A stretch of DNA of 64,000 nucleotides from an uncultured beta proteobacterium (GTDB taxonomy: Bacteria; Pseudomonadota; Gammaproteobacteria; Burkholderiales; Burkholderiaceae_C): positions 1 through 64,000 of the forward strand of contig CAIUDG010000035.1 in assembly GCA_903897925.1 (NCBI GenBank), in the 5' to 3' direction. Shown piece by piece: positions 9,684 to 19,086 of the stretch. The notes under the pieces are model-generated. The model was not told where the DNA came from, searched no databases, and was given only the letters and a program-made list of their open reading frames with translations. The translations under genes and the position numbers were made by a program. How positions within the stretch are numbered: position 1 is the stretch's first letter; each line of letters opens with the position of its first letter.

Positions 9684-10781
9684 TCAGGTAAGTATTGACT
9701 TCACCGGGGCAAAATTGTCGGCGGGCAGCACAGGGCACTCCAGGCTGCGCGCCACTTCCGCATAAATCTCCTGGTACTCCCACGCTGCGGTTTGCCAGCT
9801 GCGCACCGTAACACCACTGCAAGAGGCGTGCGACAAAGCGTGGTCCAGCGCATCGGCCCATGCGCCCAGCGGCGCATCCAGGGACAGTACCGCGCCATGG
9901 CCCGGCCTGATTTCAGGGGCCACGCCACAGCGATCGGAGATAACAACCCGCACCTGGGCCGCCAGCGCCTCGGTCACCACCATGCCGTAAGGCTCGGCCT
10001 TGGCCGGATGCAGCAGCACGTCAAACGCGCCATAGTTGGGCCGATCCATCCAGCCCAGCAACTCGTACCCCCCGCGCCAGTCGGCAAACAGGTGCGCCAC
10101 CTCTTCGGGCGCCGGACCGACCACCACCAATTTCAACAACGGTCGCGTCTTGCGCAATTCGGCCACCACGCTGGCGGCAAAAGCCAGTCCTTTGCGCCGC
10201 CACTCGGTGCCAATAAACGCCACCGTGCCGCCGCTGGGATCGAGTGCACGCGGCGCACGCAGACCCTGGCAGGTGGTCCCCGGGGCTACCGGCGTGACAA
10301 TGCGCGGTGCCAGGTCCGCGTAATAGTGGCACAACTGCTGGCGCGTCACTTCCGAGTTCGGCACCACCAACAGCGGAATCGAAAGTTCCTGGCGCTCCAT
10401 CAACAAATGCATCCACACGCGCAGTGAAATCAGGCGCAACCAGGACCGCTCAAATACCGTGGCGAATGGCTGCCCGTGGAAGGTGCTTACGTGGTGTCCG
10501 ATCAAGCGCTCATGGCTATGGATGATCCAGCCCGGATGCGGATGCAGCCGCAACCAGTGCGCGACTTTTTTGCGGAACAGAAACAGTGCCAGCCAGCGTG
10601 GCCGCGGAGCACTGCGCGACACCTGGTGCACCAGCAAATGCCGCGGCACGTCGCACAGCACTTCTTCACAGACCACTTCTACCTGGTGGCCCATCTCCAG
10701 CAGCGCCAGGACTAGCTCATAGACATAGCGTTCCATGCCACCGACGGGACCCAATCTGCGCACAACATGGAGAATTTTCAT
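9684..10781 (-). CDS. Glycosyltransferase family 4 (GT-B fold)
   Basis: A 365-aa retaining glycosyltransferase of the GT4 type. The N-terminus has the acceptor-side motif MKILHVVRRLGPVGGMERYV, and the C-terminal domain has the nucleotide-sugar signature EPYGMVVTE (E-x7-E) followed by PEIRPGHGAVL. No signal peptide or membrane segment is seen, so it probably acts at the cytoplasmic face in LPS, exopolysaccharide or capsule synthesis; donor and acceptor are unknown. I chose the ATG at 10781; a TTG four codons upstream is less likely. It stands alone, about 200 bp downstream of aqpZ on the same strand. Confidence 0.82.
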   Translation of the reverse strand: MKILHVVRRLGPVGGMERYVYELVLALLEMGHQVEVVCEEVLCDVPRHLLVHQVSRSAPRPRWLALFLFRKKVAHWLRLHPHPGWIIHSHERLIGHHVSTFHGQPFATVFERSWLRLISLRVWMHLLMERQELSIPLLVVPNSEVTRQQLCHYYADLAPRIVTPVAPGTTCQGLRAPRALDPSGGTVAFIGTEWRRKGLAFAASVVAELRKTRPLLKLVVVGPAPEEVAHLFADWRGGYELLGWMDRPNYGAFDVLLHPAKAEPYGMVVTEALAAQVRVVISDRCGVAPEIRPGHGAVLSLDAPLGAWADALDHALSHASCSGVTVRSWQTAAWEYQEIYAEVARSLECPVLPADNFAPVKSILT

Positions 10782-10923
10782 GGTTGTAAGCAATTTACAA
10801 CCGCACGCCGCGCAAATGCGTCGGCGAGGAATCCGCCGCGCAAAGTTGCGTAAAGCCGTGTTTAAAACTGTTCCTGCAGGTTGCTATTGCACTGCTGCAG
10901 CGCCAGGCGCAAAAGGAACAGAG

Positions 10924-10960
10924 GGCACCGGGCGAGCGCTATTTGCGTACGCCCGGTGCC
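10924..10960 (-). terminator. Probable terminator after aqpZ
   Basis: A perfect 10-bp GC-rich stem (10924-10933 with 10951-10960) with a 17-nt loop lies 23 bp beyond the aqpZ stop on the minus strand. The downstream T-tract is weak (TCTGTTCCTTTT), so termination may be incomplete or Rho-assisted. Confidence 0.55.
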
Positions 10961-10983
10961 GCCCTGGCGAACTGCTGCCGGCC

Positions 10984-11679
10984 TTATTCGTCGGCCAGCA
11001 GCGCGTTGTAAATCAACGCACCGATAATGGCGCCGGCGATCGGGGCGACCCAGAACAGCCACAAGTCACCCAGGGCGCCGGTCTGCGCAAACAGGGCCGG
11101 ACCGGTGCTGCGTGCCGGGTTCACCGAGGTGTTCGACACCGGAATGGAAACCAGGTGAATCAGCGTCAGACACAGTCCGATCGTCAGGCCAGCAAAACCG
11201 GACGCCGCACGTGTCGCTGTGGCGCCCAGAATAACCAGCAGGAAAATCGCCGTCATGACCACCTCGCAAAGCAGCACCGAGAACATGCTGAAGCCGCCCG
11301 GCGAGTTGGCGCCATAGCCATTGCTGGCAAAGCCGCCGACGCCGCTAAAGCCGGCCTTACCGGACACGATCAGGTACAGCACCGCCGACGCCGCAATTGC
11401 GCCCAGCACCTGCGAGATGATGTAGCCTGGCAAGTCCGCAGCGTCAAAACGCTTGGCAACGGTTAAACCAATGGACACTGCCGGATTGAAGTGACCGCCA
11501 GAGATCGGACCGAAGGCATAAGCACCGGTCACCACCGTCAAGCCAAAGGCCAGGGATACACCCAGCAAGCCGATGCCGACACCGGGAAACGCGGCGGCCA
11601 GCACGGCACTGCCGCAACCGCCCAGTGTCAGCCAAAAGGTGCCCAGGAACTCTGCAGACCATTTTTTTGCATTGCGCAT
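10984..11679 (-). CDS. aqpZ: Aquaporin Z
   Basis: Water channel of the MIP family, 231 aa with six hydrophobic helices. Both NPA boxes are present (GGHFNPAVS and SVNPARSTG), as is the AqpZ-like N-terminus [20 protein letters not shown]. The selectivity-filter region (RSTGPALF) is typical of water-selective rather than glycerol channels. The ATG at 11679 has a GGAG 9 nt upstream; a TTG five codons earlier is disfavoured. It ends with a hairpin and is probably monocistronic. Confidence 0.94.
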   Translation of the reverse strand: MRNAKKWSAEFLGTFWLTLGGCGSAVLAAAFPGVGIGLLGVSLAFGLTVVTGAYAFGPISGGHFNPAVSIGLTVAKRFDAADLPGYIISQVLGAIAASAVLYLIVSGKAGFSGVGGFASNGYGANSPGGFSMFSVLLCEVVMTAIFLLVILGATATRAASGFAGLTIGLCLTLIHLVSIPVSNTSVNPARSTGPALFAQTGALGDLWLFWVAPIAGAIIGALIYNALLADE

Positions 11680-11748
11680 GATGAATGACTCCAAATAATT
11701 GCTATTGAAATGTGCCGGGATGGCCGGCCGCTGCCGGCCCGGCCTGGC

Positions 11749-12435
11749 TTAATTCGCGCTCTGCAGCGCCTGGACTTCAATCTCTACCCGGCGGTTCTGT
11801 GCCCGACCGGCTTTGCTCTTGTTGTCGGCAATCGGATCGGCGCTGCCCTTGCCAACTGCCTGCATCTTACTGGCGGCAATGCCTTTGGCGGCAAGGTAGG
11901 TCTTGACAGCATCGGCACGCTGCGCCGAGAGCTTGTTATTCAAGGCTTCGGTACCGCTGGCGTCGGTATAGCCGGTGGCAACGATGGTAGAAATATCCAG
12001 GCTCTTCAGTTGCGCCGCCAAAGCATCCAGTTTGGCTTTTCCGGCGGCTTTCAACTCGGCCTTGTTGGTGTCAAAAAAGGCGTTCGCTTCCAGCTTGATT
12101 TTTTTCGACACCATGGTGACGCTTTTTGCCTGCACCGGCGCGGGCATTGGCGCCACTGCCGGGGCTGCAGCAGGCACTGGCGCCGCGGCCACGACAGGCG
12201 CCGCCACCGGCGCTGCGACCTGCTTGGCCACCACCGGCGCCTCGGCGGTCACGGCACCGTCGCAATTCGCCGCAGCGGTTTGCGCGGTCCAGCTGGCATC
12301 GCGCCAGCAGCGACCGGAGGCGTCGCGCCAGACAGCGCCCGAGGCACTGGTCCAGTTATGAACTTCCTGGGCCGAAACCAAGGTTTGCGCCGAAGCGCAA
12401 AGAACGAGGGAGAGCATCAATGTTGACTTACGCAT
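11749..12435 (-). CDS. OmpA-domain outer-membrane/peptidoglycan-associated protein
   Basis: A 228-aa secreted protein. It has a signal peptide (MRKSTLMLSLVLCASAQTLV, cleavage near SAQE), a short Trp/Cys segment (WRDASGRCWRDASW) often seen in betaproteobacterial OmpA-like proteins, an Ala/Pro/Val-rich linker (about residues 60-105), and a C-terminal OmpA domain. The latter has FFDTNKAELKAAG, GYTDASGTEALNNKLSAQRA and GRAQNRRVEIEV, which retain the Asp and Arg that hold diaminopimelate of peptidoglycan. There is no N-terminal beta-barrel, so it is a wall-tethering protein rather than a porin. An AGGAAATAGG ribosome site precedes the ATG. Confidence 0.88.
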   Translation of the reverse strand: MRKSTLMLSLVLCASAQTLVSAQEVHNWTSASGAVWRDASGRCWRDASWTAQTAAANCDGAVTAEAPVVAKQVAAPVAAPVVAAAPVPAAAPAVAPMPAPVQAKSVTMVSKKIKLEANAFFDTNKAELKAAGKAKLDALAAQLKSLDISTIVATGYTDASGTEALNNKLSAQRADAVKTYLAAKGIAASKMQAVGKGSADPIADNKSKAGRAQNRRVEIEVQALQSAN

Positions 12436-12784
12436 ACCTATTTCCTAGTTAAAAATATTCACCAATCCCTGTCCGCCAGCACTGCGCGCCGAGGCCCTGC
12501 GCAGGGTGCCAGGAGCCTGGGCGGCAGACCACGACACGGTGCAATGGCTGCGGCGCATGGCGAAGAACCGCGATGGTAGAAGTTTCTGACCTGGCAGGTA
12601 ATTGCCCTTTGGGGCAATTGGCAAGAGGGTAATTGGCAAAGGCTAGCGGCTATAACTAGTGGGCTATAACCGATGGGCTATAACCAATGGGCTATACGCC
12701 CCGCACTGGCATCTGGGACCTGCCACCGATGGCCGGCCGTGGCCAACCGCAGCCACGGCTTGGCGCTACTGGCGCCGCGCCCCC
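12436..12784 (-). other. Intergenic region with promoter side of the OmpA-type gene, a hairpin and minirepeats
   Basis: No gene is visible in these 349 bp. The left end is AT-rich just upstream of the OmpA-domain gene and should hold its promoter. At 12600-12619 a perfect 8-bp hairpin (AATTGCCC/GGGCAATT) with a 4-nt loop is followed by a partial copy (AATTGGCAA twice), and at 12647-12702 there are 14-bp tandem repeats. Confidence 0.6.
12647..12702. repeat. 14-bp tandem minirepeat (4 units)
   Basis: Four adjacent units of 14 bp based on GGGCTATAACNNNT: CGGCTATAACTAGT, GGGCTATAACCGAT, GGGCTATAACCAAT and a diverged GGGCTATACGCCCC. They lie beyond the 3' end of the diguanylate cyclase gene. Confidence 0.85.
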
Positions 12785-13699
12785 TCAGCGCCTTTGCGGG
12801 GGCCCGGCGTCGGCACTTTTTTTCATGTCGAACATGGCCACATCGGCACTGTGAATAATCTGCTCGGCGTCGCGGCCATCGCCCAGAAACAGCGCCATTC
12901 CGATGCTTGCCGAACCATGGTGCCGAATCTCGCCCAGCACATATTCCTCGGACAGGGCCTGCAGAATTTTGTCGGCACATGCGCCGGCAAAGGTGGCGGC
13001 CTGCGCGGCGTCGTTGCCCAGGTCTTCCAGCAGCACCACGAACTCATCGCCACCCAGGCGCGCCACCATATCGGTGACGCGCGTAGCGGCTTGCAGGCGC
13101 CGCGCCACCGCGATCAGCAAGTCGTCACCCGCCTTATGGCCGTAGTGATCGTTAAGCGCCTTGAACTTGTTCAGGTCGAGAAACAACAGCGCGCCATGGC
13201 TATTGCGCCGCTGGCTGCTGTGTATAACCTGGCTGAGCCGGTTCAGCAGATAGCGCCGGTTCGGTAGCTGGGTCAGCGCATCATTGAATGCCATATCGGC
13301 CAACTCCTGCTCCAGGCGCCGACGCTCGGTAATATCTTCCACCGTGCCCTCGTAATAGACCACCTTGCCATGGGCGTCGCGCAGCACATGGGCGTTCTCC
13401 TTGACCCAGATGCGCTCACGTGTTTTATGGCGGTATATCTCAGAAACAAAATCCAGCACGTGGCCGTCCCGTTCAATGCATTGCATGAACGCATCGCGCC
13501 GCTGGGGGTCGACATACCACTGGCGTGCCACGTCATTGAAATTTCGCAGCAGTTCTGCTTCCGTGGCGTAGCCGTTGAGCTTCAGCAGTGCCGCATTGGC
13601 ACGCACCATCCGGCCATCCCGGGTCGAGCGATAGGTGCCAATCGGAAAAAATTCGAACAGCGTCGACAGTGGAAAAGGATCCTTTGGGGCACGCTTCAT
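12785..13699 (-). CDS. PAS-GGDEF diguanylate cyclase
   Basis: Makes cyclic di-GMP from two GTP. The 304-aa protein has an N-terminal PAS sensor domain (about 10-125, ending in the PAC motif YYEGTVEDITERRRLE) and a C-terminal GGDEF domain. The active site is intact (GGDEF, residues 216-220). Arg207-x2-Asp210 lies exactly five residues upstream, the canonical product-inhibition I-site. No transmembrane segment or signal peptide is seen, so it is a soluble sensor; the PAS ligand is unknown. It is transcribed alone and divergently from the HNH gene. Confidence 0.93.
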   Translation of the reverse strand: MKRAPKDPFPLSTLFEFFPIGTYRSTRDGRMVRANAALLKLNGYATEAELLRNFNDVARQWYVDPQRRDAFMQCIERDGHVLDFVSEIYRHKTRERIWVKENAHVLRDAHGKVVYYEGTVEDITERRRLEQELADMAFNDALTQLPNRRYLLNRLSQVIHSSQRRNSHGALLFLDLNKFKALNDHYGHKAGDDLLIAVARRLQAATRVTDMVARLGGDEFVVLLEDLGNDAAQAATFAGACADKILQALSEEYVLGEIRHHGSASIGMALFLGDGRDAEQIIHSADVAMFDMKKSADAGPPQRR

Positions 13700-13868
13700 A
13701 AGGGAAACAACAACTTTCTCACGCGATATTCAGGCCCGACAGGGTAGCGCATTTGCAAAAAACCGTGTGCCCGGGCTATTGGGCTTACCATGTCGCCACG
13801 CAGTGCGCATGCCAAAATTGGCTGCGCCAAACGGTCTCGACAACAGCAATCAACAGGGGAATAGCAAC

Positions 13869-14405
13869 ATGGCTGGAACTATCGCAGCGCAGCAGCATGA
13901 AGCAGAACGCAGCCCGCAGTGGCCAAGCGTTCGCGATGCATTTGTAAAAAACAATCCGCAATGCGCGGTCTGCGGCAAGGGTCCGGCGCAGGGCATCGGA
14001 CTGCAGGCGCACCATATTTTTCCGTTCCACTATTGCATCCGATTGGGTCGCCCGGACCTCGAGCTGGACCCGCGCAATCTGGTCACGCTGTGCGAAACCG
14101 AAAGCGGCAAGCCGTCCGATGACCACCATGTGCTGATCGGCCACCTCGACGATTTCGAGTCCTCGAACCTGGACGTGGTGAGCGATGCGCACACCCGTTT
14201 CCATGGCTACAGCGCAGAAAAAATCAGAAACGATGCGGCCTGGCAGCAGAAGAAACAGCAGCGCCTGCCTCACATCGAGGCGATGCGCCCAGAGGACCAG
14301 GCCGCCTTTGTCTGGGCCATGAATACGCGCTACCCCAAGGCGGGCGTGCCCGCCGGTAAAAAACCGGCGTCACTGCCGGACTGGATACCCGCCGCGTTGC
14401 GCTGA
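13869..14405 (+). CDS. HNH endonuclease family protein
   Basis: A 178-aa protein with a recognisable HNH/zinc-finger nuclease core: CAVCGKG (Cys pair), QAHHIFPFHYC (catalytic HH), DPRNLVTLC (Asn and third Cys) and a downstream DDHHVLIGHLDD. Similar layouts occur in phage and stand-alone HNH nucleases. The start at 13869 is supported by AGGGGAA 8 nt upstream; the open frame continues further up but without family features. There is no methylase, phage or restriction partner nearby, so the role is open (DNA repair or defence are guesses). It converges on dxs. Confidence 0.75.
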   Translation: MAGTIAAQQHEAERSPQWPSVRDAFVKNNPQCAVCGKGPAQGIGLQAHHIFPFHYCIRLGRPDLELDPRNLVTLCETESGKPSDDHHVLIGHLDDFESSNLDVVSDAHTRFHGYSAEKIRNDAAWQQKKQQRLPHIEAMRPEDQAAFVWAMNTRYPKAGVPAGKKPASLPDWIPAALR

Positions 14406-14431
14406 GCAATGCGCGCCCGGCGCGCACCTGC

Positions 14432-16303
14432 TCAAGCCGCGAGCAAATCGGCAAAGCGGGCGCGTACCGAGGCTTCAATACCCGCCGCATCCAGGCCCTG
14501 CAATGCCATCAGGCGGTGCGGGTCACCGTGCTCAATGAATTCGTCCGACAGGCCCAGCTGCAACACCGGCAGCTGCACGCCAGCGGCCTGCAGCGCTTCC
14601 ATGACGGCGCTGCCGGCACCGCCCAGTCGGGCGCCGTCTTCCAGCGTCACCAAGGCCTGGTGCGACGCTGCCACCTGCAGCAGCAAAGCCGTGTCCAGCG
14701 GTTTGGCCCAGCGCATATTCACCACCGTTGCGCCCAGTGACTGGGCCGCCTCCAGTGCGGCATACAGCAAGGTGCCAAAAGCCAGGATGGCAATACCCCG
14801 CCCCTGCTGCCGAATTTCGCCCTTGCCGAACGGCAAGCCGTCCAGACCCGCCGGCACCGGCACCCCGGCACCGGTACCGCGCGGATAGCGCACCGCCACC
14901 GGCGTGCCCTGGGCAAACGCCGTGCTCAGCAACTGCCGGCATTCGCTTTCATCGGCCGGGCAGGCCAGCGCCATGTTCGGAATGCAGCGCAGGAAGGGAA
15001 TATCGTAAGCACCCGCGTGGGTGGCGCCATCGGCACCGACCAGACCGGCACGGTCCAGCGCAAACACCACCGGCAGATTTTGAATCGCTACGTCGTGGAT
15101 CAGCTGGTCGTAGGCGCGCTGTAAAAAAGTAGAATAAATCGCCACCACCGGCTTGAAGCCTTCGGTGGCCAGACCGGCGGCAAAGGTAACGGCATGCTGT
15201 TCGGCAATGCCAACGTCAAAATAGCGCTGCGGAAAACGCTGTTCAAACGCCACCATGCCAGAGCCCTCGCGCATCGCCGGCGTGATGCCGATCAGGCGTG
15301 GGTCGGCGTCGGCCTGGTCGCACAGCCACTGGCCAAACACCTGGGTAAAACTCGGGCCACTGGTGCTGCTGGACTTTTGCAAGCCGACCGTCGGGTCAAA
15401 CTTGCCCGGGCCATGGTAGGCCACCGGGTCGACCTCGGCCAGCTTGTAACCCTGGCCCTTCTTGGTCACCACGTGCAGAAACTGCGGTCCGGTCAGGTGG
15501 CGGATGTTTTCCAGGGTTGGAATCAGCGAATCCAGGTCATGGCCGTCGATCGGACCGATGTAGTTGAAACCGAATTTTTCAAACAGCGTGGCGGGCACCA
15601 CCATGCCCTTGGCGTGTTCTTCGATGCGCTTGGCCAATTCGAACAAGGGCGGCGCGCCCTTGAGTACCGTTTTGCCCACGTTCTTCGCCGCCGCATAAAA
15701 CTGGCCGCTCATGAGTTGCGCCAGATAGCGGTTCAGCGCGCCCACCGGCGGGCTGATGCTCATGTCGTTGTCGTTCAACACCACCAGCAGATTGGCTTCG
15801 GCAACCCCGGCGTTGTTCAGCGCCTCGAACGCCATGCCGGCAGTCAGGGCGCCGTCGCCAATGATGGCGATGGCGCGGCGTGGCTCGCCCTTGATCTTGG
15901 CCGCCAGCGCCATGCCCAACGCCGCCGAGATCGAGGTGCTGGAATGGGCCGTGCCGAAGGTGTCAAACTCGCTCTCGGTGCGCTGCGGAAAGCCACTCAG
16001 GCCGCCGAGCTGGCGCAAACTGGGCATGCGGTCGCGCCGTCCGGTCAGGATTTTGTGCGGATAGGTCTGGTGGCCAACGTCCCAGACCATGCGGTCATAA
16101 GGCGTGTTGAACACATAGTGCAAGGCCACCGTCAACTCCACCGTGCCCAGGTTGGAACTCAGGTGGCCACCGGTCTTGGCGACACTTTCCAGCAAGAAAG
16201 CGCGCAACTCCTGCGCCAGCAGCGGCAGCTGGGCACGTGGCAGCAGGCGCATGTCGGCCGGATTGTTGATCGAATGCAGCAGGGGATAGAGATCTTTAGG
16301 CAT
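14432..16303 (-). CDS. dxs: 1-deoxy-D-xylulose-5-phosphate synthase
   Basis: Thiamine-diphosphate enzyme making DXP from pyruvate and glyceraldehyde 3-phosphate, the entry step of the MEP isoprenoid pathway. The 623-aa product has the N-terminal [12 protein letters not shown], the ThDP/Mg motif [20 protein letters not shown]...NDND, and the C-terminal transketolase halves with [30 protein letters not shown] and VRYPRGTG. Length is normal. It lies 26 bp downstream of ispA in the order xseB-ispA-dxs, common in proteobacteria, linking precursor supply with prenyl chain building. Confidence 0.97.
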   Translation of the reverse strand: MPKDLYPLLHSINNPADMRLLPRAQLPLLAQELRAFLLESVAKTGGHLSSNLGTVELTVALHYVFNTPYDRMVWDVGHQTYPHKILTGRRDRMPSLRQLGGLSGFPQRTESEFDTFGTAHSSTSISAALGMALAAKIKGEPRRAIAIIGDGALTAGMAFEALNNAGVAEANLLVVLNDNDMSISPPVGALNRYLAQLMSGQFYAAAKNVGKTVLKGAPPLFELAKRIEEHAKGMVVPATLFEKFGFNYIGPIDGHDLDSLIPTLENIRHLTGPQFLHVVTKKGQGYKLAEVDPVAYHGPGKFDPTVGLQKSSSTSGPSFTQVFGQWLCDQADADPRLIGITPAMREGSGMVAFEQRFPQRYFDVGIAEQHAVTFAAGLATEGFKPVVAIYSTFLQRAYDQLIHDVAIQNLPVVFALDRAGLVGADGATHAGAYDIPFLRCIPNMALACPADESECRQLLSTAFAQGTPVAVRYPRGTGAGVPVPAGLDGLPFGKGEIRQQGRGIAILAFGTLLYAALEAAQSLGATVVNMRWAKPLDTALLLQVAASHQALVTLEDGARLGGAGSAVMEALQAAGVQLPVLQLGLSDEFIEHGDPHRLMALQGLDAAGIEASVRARFADLLAA

Positions 16304-16329
16304 GTTGTTATTCGCGAAGTCGGTGCTGC

Positions 16330-17292
16330 TCAGCTGGCGCGCTGGACCACCATCAGGGCCAGCGCGGTCAATGCCTGGGTATTTTTCAGGCCGCTGCGCT
16401 GCAAGGCCGCCAGGGCCTGCGCCAGCAATTCCCGGGCATAGGCCTGGCTGCGTTCCAGTCCCATCAGGGAGACATAGGTCGGCTTGTCGTTGTCGGCATC
16501 TTTGCCGGCGGTTTTGCCCAAGGTGGCGGAATCGGCCGTCACGTCCAGCACATCATCGACCACCTGAAACGCCAGGCCGATGGCTGCGCCGTAGTCTTGC
16601 AAGGCCTGCAGCGCCTGGGCGCCAGGCTGGCCGCAATGGGCGCCCATCATCACGCTGCCCTGCAGCAGTGCGCCAGTCTTGCGCTGGTGCATTTCGCGCA
16701 GCTGGTCTTCGTTCAGCTGCTGGCCGACGCTGGCCAAGTCAATCGCCTGGCCGCCCGCCATGCCGACGCTGCCAGCGGCGCGCGCCAGCAGACTGCACAG
16801 GCGCGCCTGCGTCACGGCATCGACCTGCTCCAGCGCTGGCGTCAGAATTTCAAAGGCCAGCGCCTGCAGCGCGTCGCCAGCGAGCAAGGCGCCGGCTTCA
16901 CCAAACTGCACGTGCACGGTGGGCTTGCCACGGCGCAGCACATCGTTGTCCATGCAAGGCATGTCATCGTGGACCAGCGAATAGGCGTGGATCAGCTCCA
17001 CCGCACAAGCCGCGCGCAAGGCGGCTTCCTGGCCGGCCCCCGAGGCGCTGCCAGACACCGCTTCATACGCTGCCAGTACCAGCAGCGGGCGCAGGCGCTT
17101 GCCGCCATCCAGCACGGCGTAGCGCATCGCCGCTACCAGTGCCGCCGGCGCCGCGTGGCACTGCGCCAGTGACTCGCCACAAACCCAGCGCCCCAGCGCC
17201 TGTTCGACTTCGGCCAAACGGGCGGCACACCAGGCTTCGTGGTCGAGCGTGCCGGCAGCCGACGCCAGCGCGCTATTAGGAACTGCGCTCAT
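16330..17292 (-). CDS. ispA: Farnesyl diphosphate synthase (geranyltranstransferase)
   Basis: Condenses isopentenyl diphosphate with DMAPP/GPP to give farnesyl diphosphate. The 320-aa protein has both aspartate-rich motifs: [13 protein letters not shown] and SARM DDVLD within [11 protein letters not shown], plus GGKRLRPLL near the N-terminus and KTGALL. The ATG at 17292 overlaps the xseB stop by 4 bp and fixes the start; codons upstream belong to xseB. Its product feeds ubiquinone, undecaprenol and, here, the nearby hpnD/hpnE squalene genes. Confidence 0.96.
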   Translation of the reverse strand: MSAVPNSALASAAGTLDHEAWCAARLAEVEQALGRWVCGESLAQCHAAPAALVAAMRYAVLDGGKRLRPLLVLAAYEAVSGSASGAGQEAALRAACAVELIHAYSLVHDDMPCMDNDVLRRGKPTVHVQFGEAGALLAGDALQALAFEILTPALEQVDAVTQARLCSLLARAAGSVGMAGGQAIDLASVGQQLNEDQLREMHQRKTGALLQGSVMMGAHCGQPGAQALQALQDYGAAIGLAFQVVDDVLDVTADSATLGKTAGKDADNDKPTYVSLMGLERSQAYARELLAQALAALQRSGLKNTQALTALALMVVQRAS

Positions 17293-17561
17293 TGGGGCTT
17301 CCACACTTTCAGATTGCCGTCCTCCAGCACCTTGATCTGTGCCTCCACCGCCTGCAGCTTGCCACGGCAAAACTCCAGCAGGAGCGCACCGCGCTGGTAG
17401 GCCGAAAGCAAATGCTCGAGCGGCAATTCCGCCGACTCCATGCTGCGCACCAGCGCCTCCAGCTCAGCCATGGCGGCTTCGTAATTGGCGGGCAATGCCT
17501 GGGCTGCGGCGTCCTGCGTATCAGGCGTGCTTGCGGGGGAAGAAACTCGGGCCTTGCTCAT
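17289..17561 (-). CDS. xseB: Exodeoxyribonuclease VII small subunit
   Basis: Small subunit of ExoVII, a single-strand nuclease. The 90-aa protein has a polar N-terminal extension and the family core [31 protein letters not shown] and [12 protein letters not shown]. The ATG at 17559-17561 gives normal length; the open frame upstream lacks family similarity. It is the first gene of xseB-ispA-dxs, divergent from the Rieske gene across a 349-bp intergenic region. Confidence 0.93.
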   Translation of the reverse strand: MSKARVSSPASTPDTQDAAAQALPANYEAAMAELEALVRSMESAELPLEHLLSAYQRGALLLEFCRGKLQAVEAQIKVLEDGNLKVWKPQ

Positions 17562-17910
17562 ATTTTTGAAAACGTAATTTAGCGATGTACGAAACCGCAC
17601 ACCAAGGCGGATTTTAGGCGCTTCGGCCAGACCACCACTGCGCCGCCCGCAGGCCCGGCCCCTGAGCGAAGAAAATGCGCAGAAATGCAAGGCAATTTTG
17701 CCCGGATAGTCCAGACTGAACCGTGCAAAACACCAGCCTAATCCAATTCACCGGTACAATTGGCCGCTCGACAGTTCTCGAGGTAACTGTCATCAACAAA
17801 CCCCGCAGGAGCGGGGTTTTTGCATCAGAAGGCGCCATGAAACCGAGCATTACCACTCCCCCTGGCCGATATACGGCCGCCCGCCCCCTCACTTTGTCGA
17901 GGGCCGCACA
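17562..17910. promoter_or_regulatory. Divergent intergenic region between xseB and the Rieske gene
   Basis: This 349-bp stretch has no convincing protein gene. It must hold the promoter of xseB-ispA-dxs (minus) and of the Rieske operon (plus). Near its centre a possible -10 box (TACAAT, 17755-17760) precedes two hairpins ending in a T-run, described separately as a candidate small RNA. Confidence 0.55.
17767..17821 (+). ncRNA. Candidate small RNA (two hairpins with an intrinsic terminator)
   Basis: Seen directly: hairpin 1 has a 7-bp perfect stem (17770-17776 with 17785-17791) and an 8-nt loop. Hairpin 2 has an 8-bp stem AACCCCGC/GCGGGGTT (17799-17806 with 17811-17818), a 4-nt AGGA loop, and a TTTTT tail. 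TACAAT at 17755-17760 sits at -10 distance, but no good -35 is visible. No plus-strand gene precedes it, so the terminator needs its own transcript of about 55 nt. The alternative is a leader attenuator of the Rieske operon, whose start is about 90 bp downstream. Confidence 0.45.
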
Positions 17911-19086
17911 ATGACCGAACTGCAATACAAGTCCGACGCGCTGCTGGCTATCCAGCGCGCCAAAGGCCGGCCCAATGGCGACTCACCGCAGTTACCGGTG
18001 CGCAGCTATTTCGACACGGCCGTGTACGCCCAGGAAATGCAGTCCATTTTTCAGGCCGGGCCGCGCTACGTCGGCCACGCCCTGTCGGTGCCGCAGGTGG
18101 GCGACTATTACGCCCTGCCGCAGGAACGCGAAGGGCGGGCCCTGGTGCGCAACACCAACGGCATCGAGCTGGTATCCAACATCTGCCGGCACCGCCAGGC
18201 CATCATGCTCAAGGGCCGGGGCAAGCTCGGTACGCAGGGCCAGGACAGCAACATCGTCTGCCCGCTGCACCGCTGGACCTACAGCGCGGGCATCGCCAAC
18301 ATACCCGCCGGCACCTTGATCGGCGCGCCGCACTTCAGCCACGATCCCTGCCTGCACCTGAAAAACTACGGCCTGCGAGAATGGAACGGCCTGCTGTTTG
18401 AAGACAACGGCGTAGACATCGCCGCCCAGCTCAGCGGCATGGGTCCGCGCGCCGCGCTCGACTTTGACGGCTATGTGCTCGACCACGTCGAACTGCACGA
18501 GTGCAACTACAACTGGAAAACCTTCATCGAGGTCTACCTGGAGGACTACCACGTCGGCCCGTTCCACCCCGGCCTGGGCAAGTTTGTCACCTGCGACGAC
18601 CTGCGCTGGGAGTTCAAGGAAAACTATTCAGTGCAAACCGTCGGCATTGCCAACGGCCTCAGGCAATCCGGCAGCGCCGTCTACGCGCGCTGGCAAAAGG
18701 CCCTGATGCAATACCGCAAGGACCAACAGCCGGAGTTTGGCGCAATCTGGCTGACCTACTACCCGCACATCATGGTCGAGTGGTATCCGCACGTGCTGAC
18801 GGTGTCCACGGTGCACCCGATGGGGCCGAACAAGACCATGAACATGGTCGAGTTCTACTACCCGGAAGAAATTGCCGCGTTCGAGCGCGAGTTTGTCGAA
18901 GCCCAGCAGGCCGCCTACATGGAAACCTGCATTGAAGACGACGAAATCGGTGAACGCATGGACGCCGGGCGTGCAGCCCTGATGCAGCGCGGCGACGACG
19001 AAATCGGCCCCTACCAGAGCCCGATGGAAGACGGCATGCAGCACTTTCACCACTGGTACCGCAAAAAAATGGGAATCGATCGCTAA
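17911..19086 (+). CDS. Rieske [2Fe-2S] ring-hydroxylating oxygenase, alpha subunit
   Basis: A 391-aa large-subunit-like Rieske oxygenase. The cluster ligands are Cys92-x-His94 and Cys117-x2-His120. The catalytic-domain region NYNWKTFIEVYLEDYHVGPFH carries the His pair expected to hold the mononuclear iron, and a downstream acidic region (CIEDDEIGERMDAGRAAL) matches the family C-terminus. No beta subunit, ferredoxin or reductase gene is adjacent, so electron partners and substrate are unknown; many Burkholderiales keep this gene beside xseB-ispA-dxs, which argues for a housekeeping substrate. Its TAA shares a base with the start of the next gene. Confidence 0.87.
   Translation: MTELQYKSDALLAIQRAKGRPNGDSPQLPVRSYFDTAVYAQEMQSIFQAGPRYVGHALSVPQVGDYYALPQEREGRALVRNTNGIELVSNICRHRQAIMLKGRGKLGTQGQDSNIVCPLHRWTYSAGIANIPAGTLIGAPHFSHDPCLHLKNYGLREWNGLLFEDNGVDIAAQLSGMGPRAALDFDGYVLDHVELHECNYNWKTFIEVYLEDYHVGPFHPGLGKFVTCDDLRWEFKENYSVQTVGIANGLRQSGSAVYARWQKALMQYRKDQQPEFGAIWLTYYPHIMVEWYPHVLTVSTVHPMGPNKTMNMVEFYYPEEIAAFEREFVEAQQAAYMETCIEDDEIGERMDAGRAALMQRGDDEIGPYQSPMEDGMQHFHHWYRKKMGIDR

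Noticed and set aside
12585..12605. TGGCAGGTAATTGC as a sigma54 promoter
   Set aside because: The GG-GC spacing is one base short of the -24/-12 rule and no gene is suitably placed.
14410..14426. TGCGCGCC/GGCGCGCA palindrome between the HNH gene and dxs as a terminator
   Set aside because: The loop is one base and no T-run follows on either strand.
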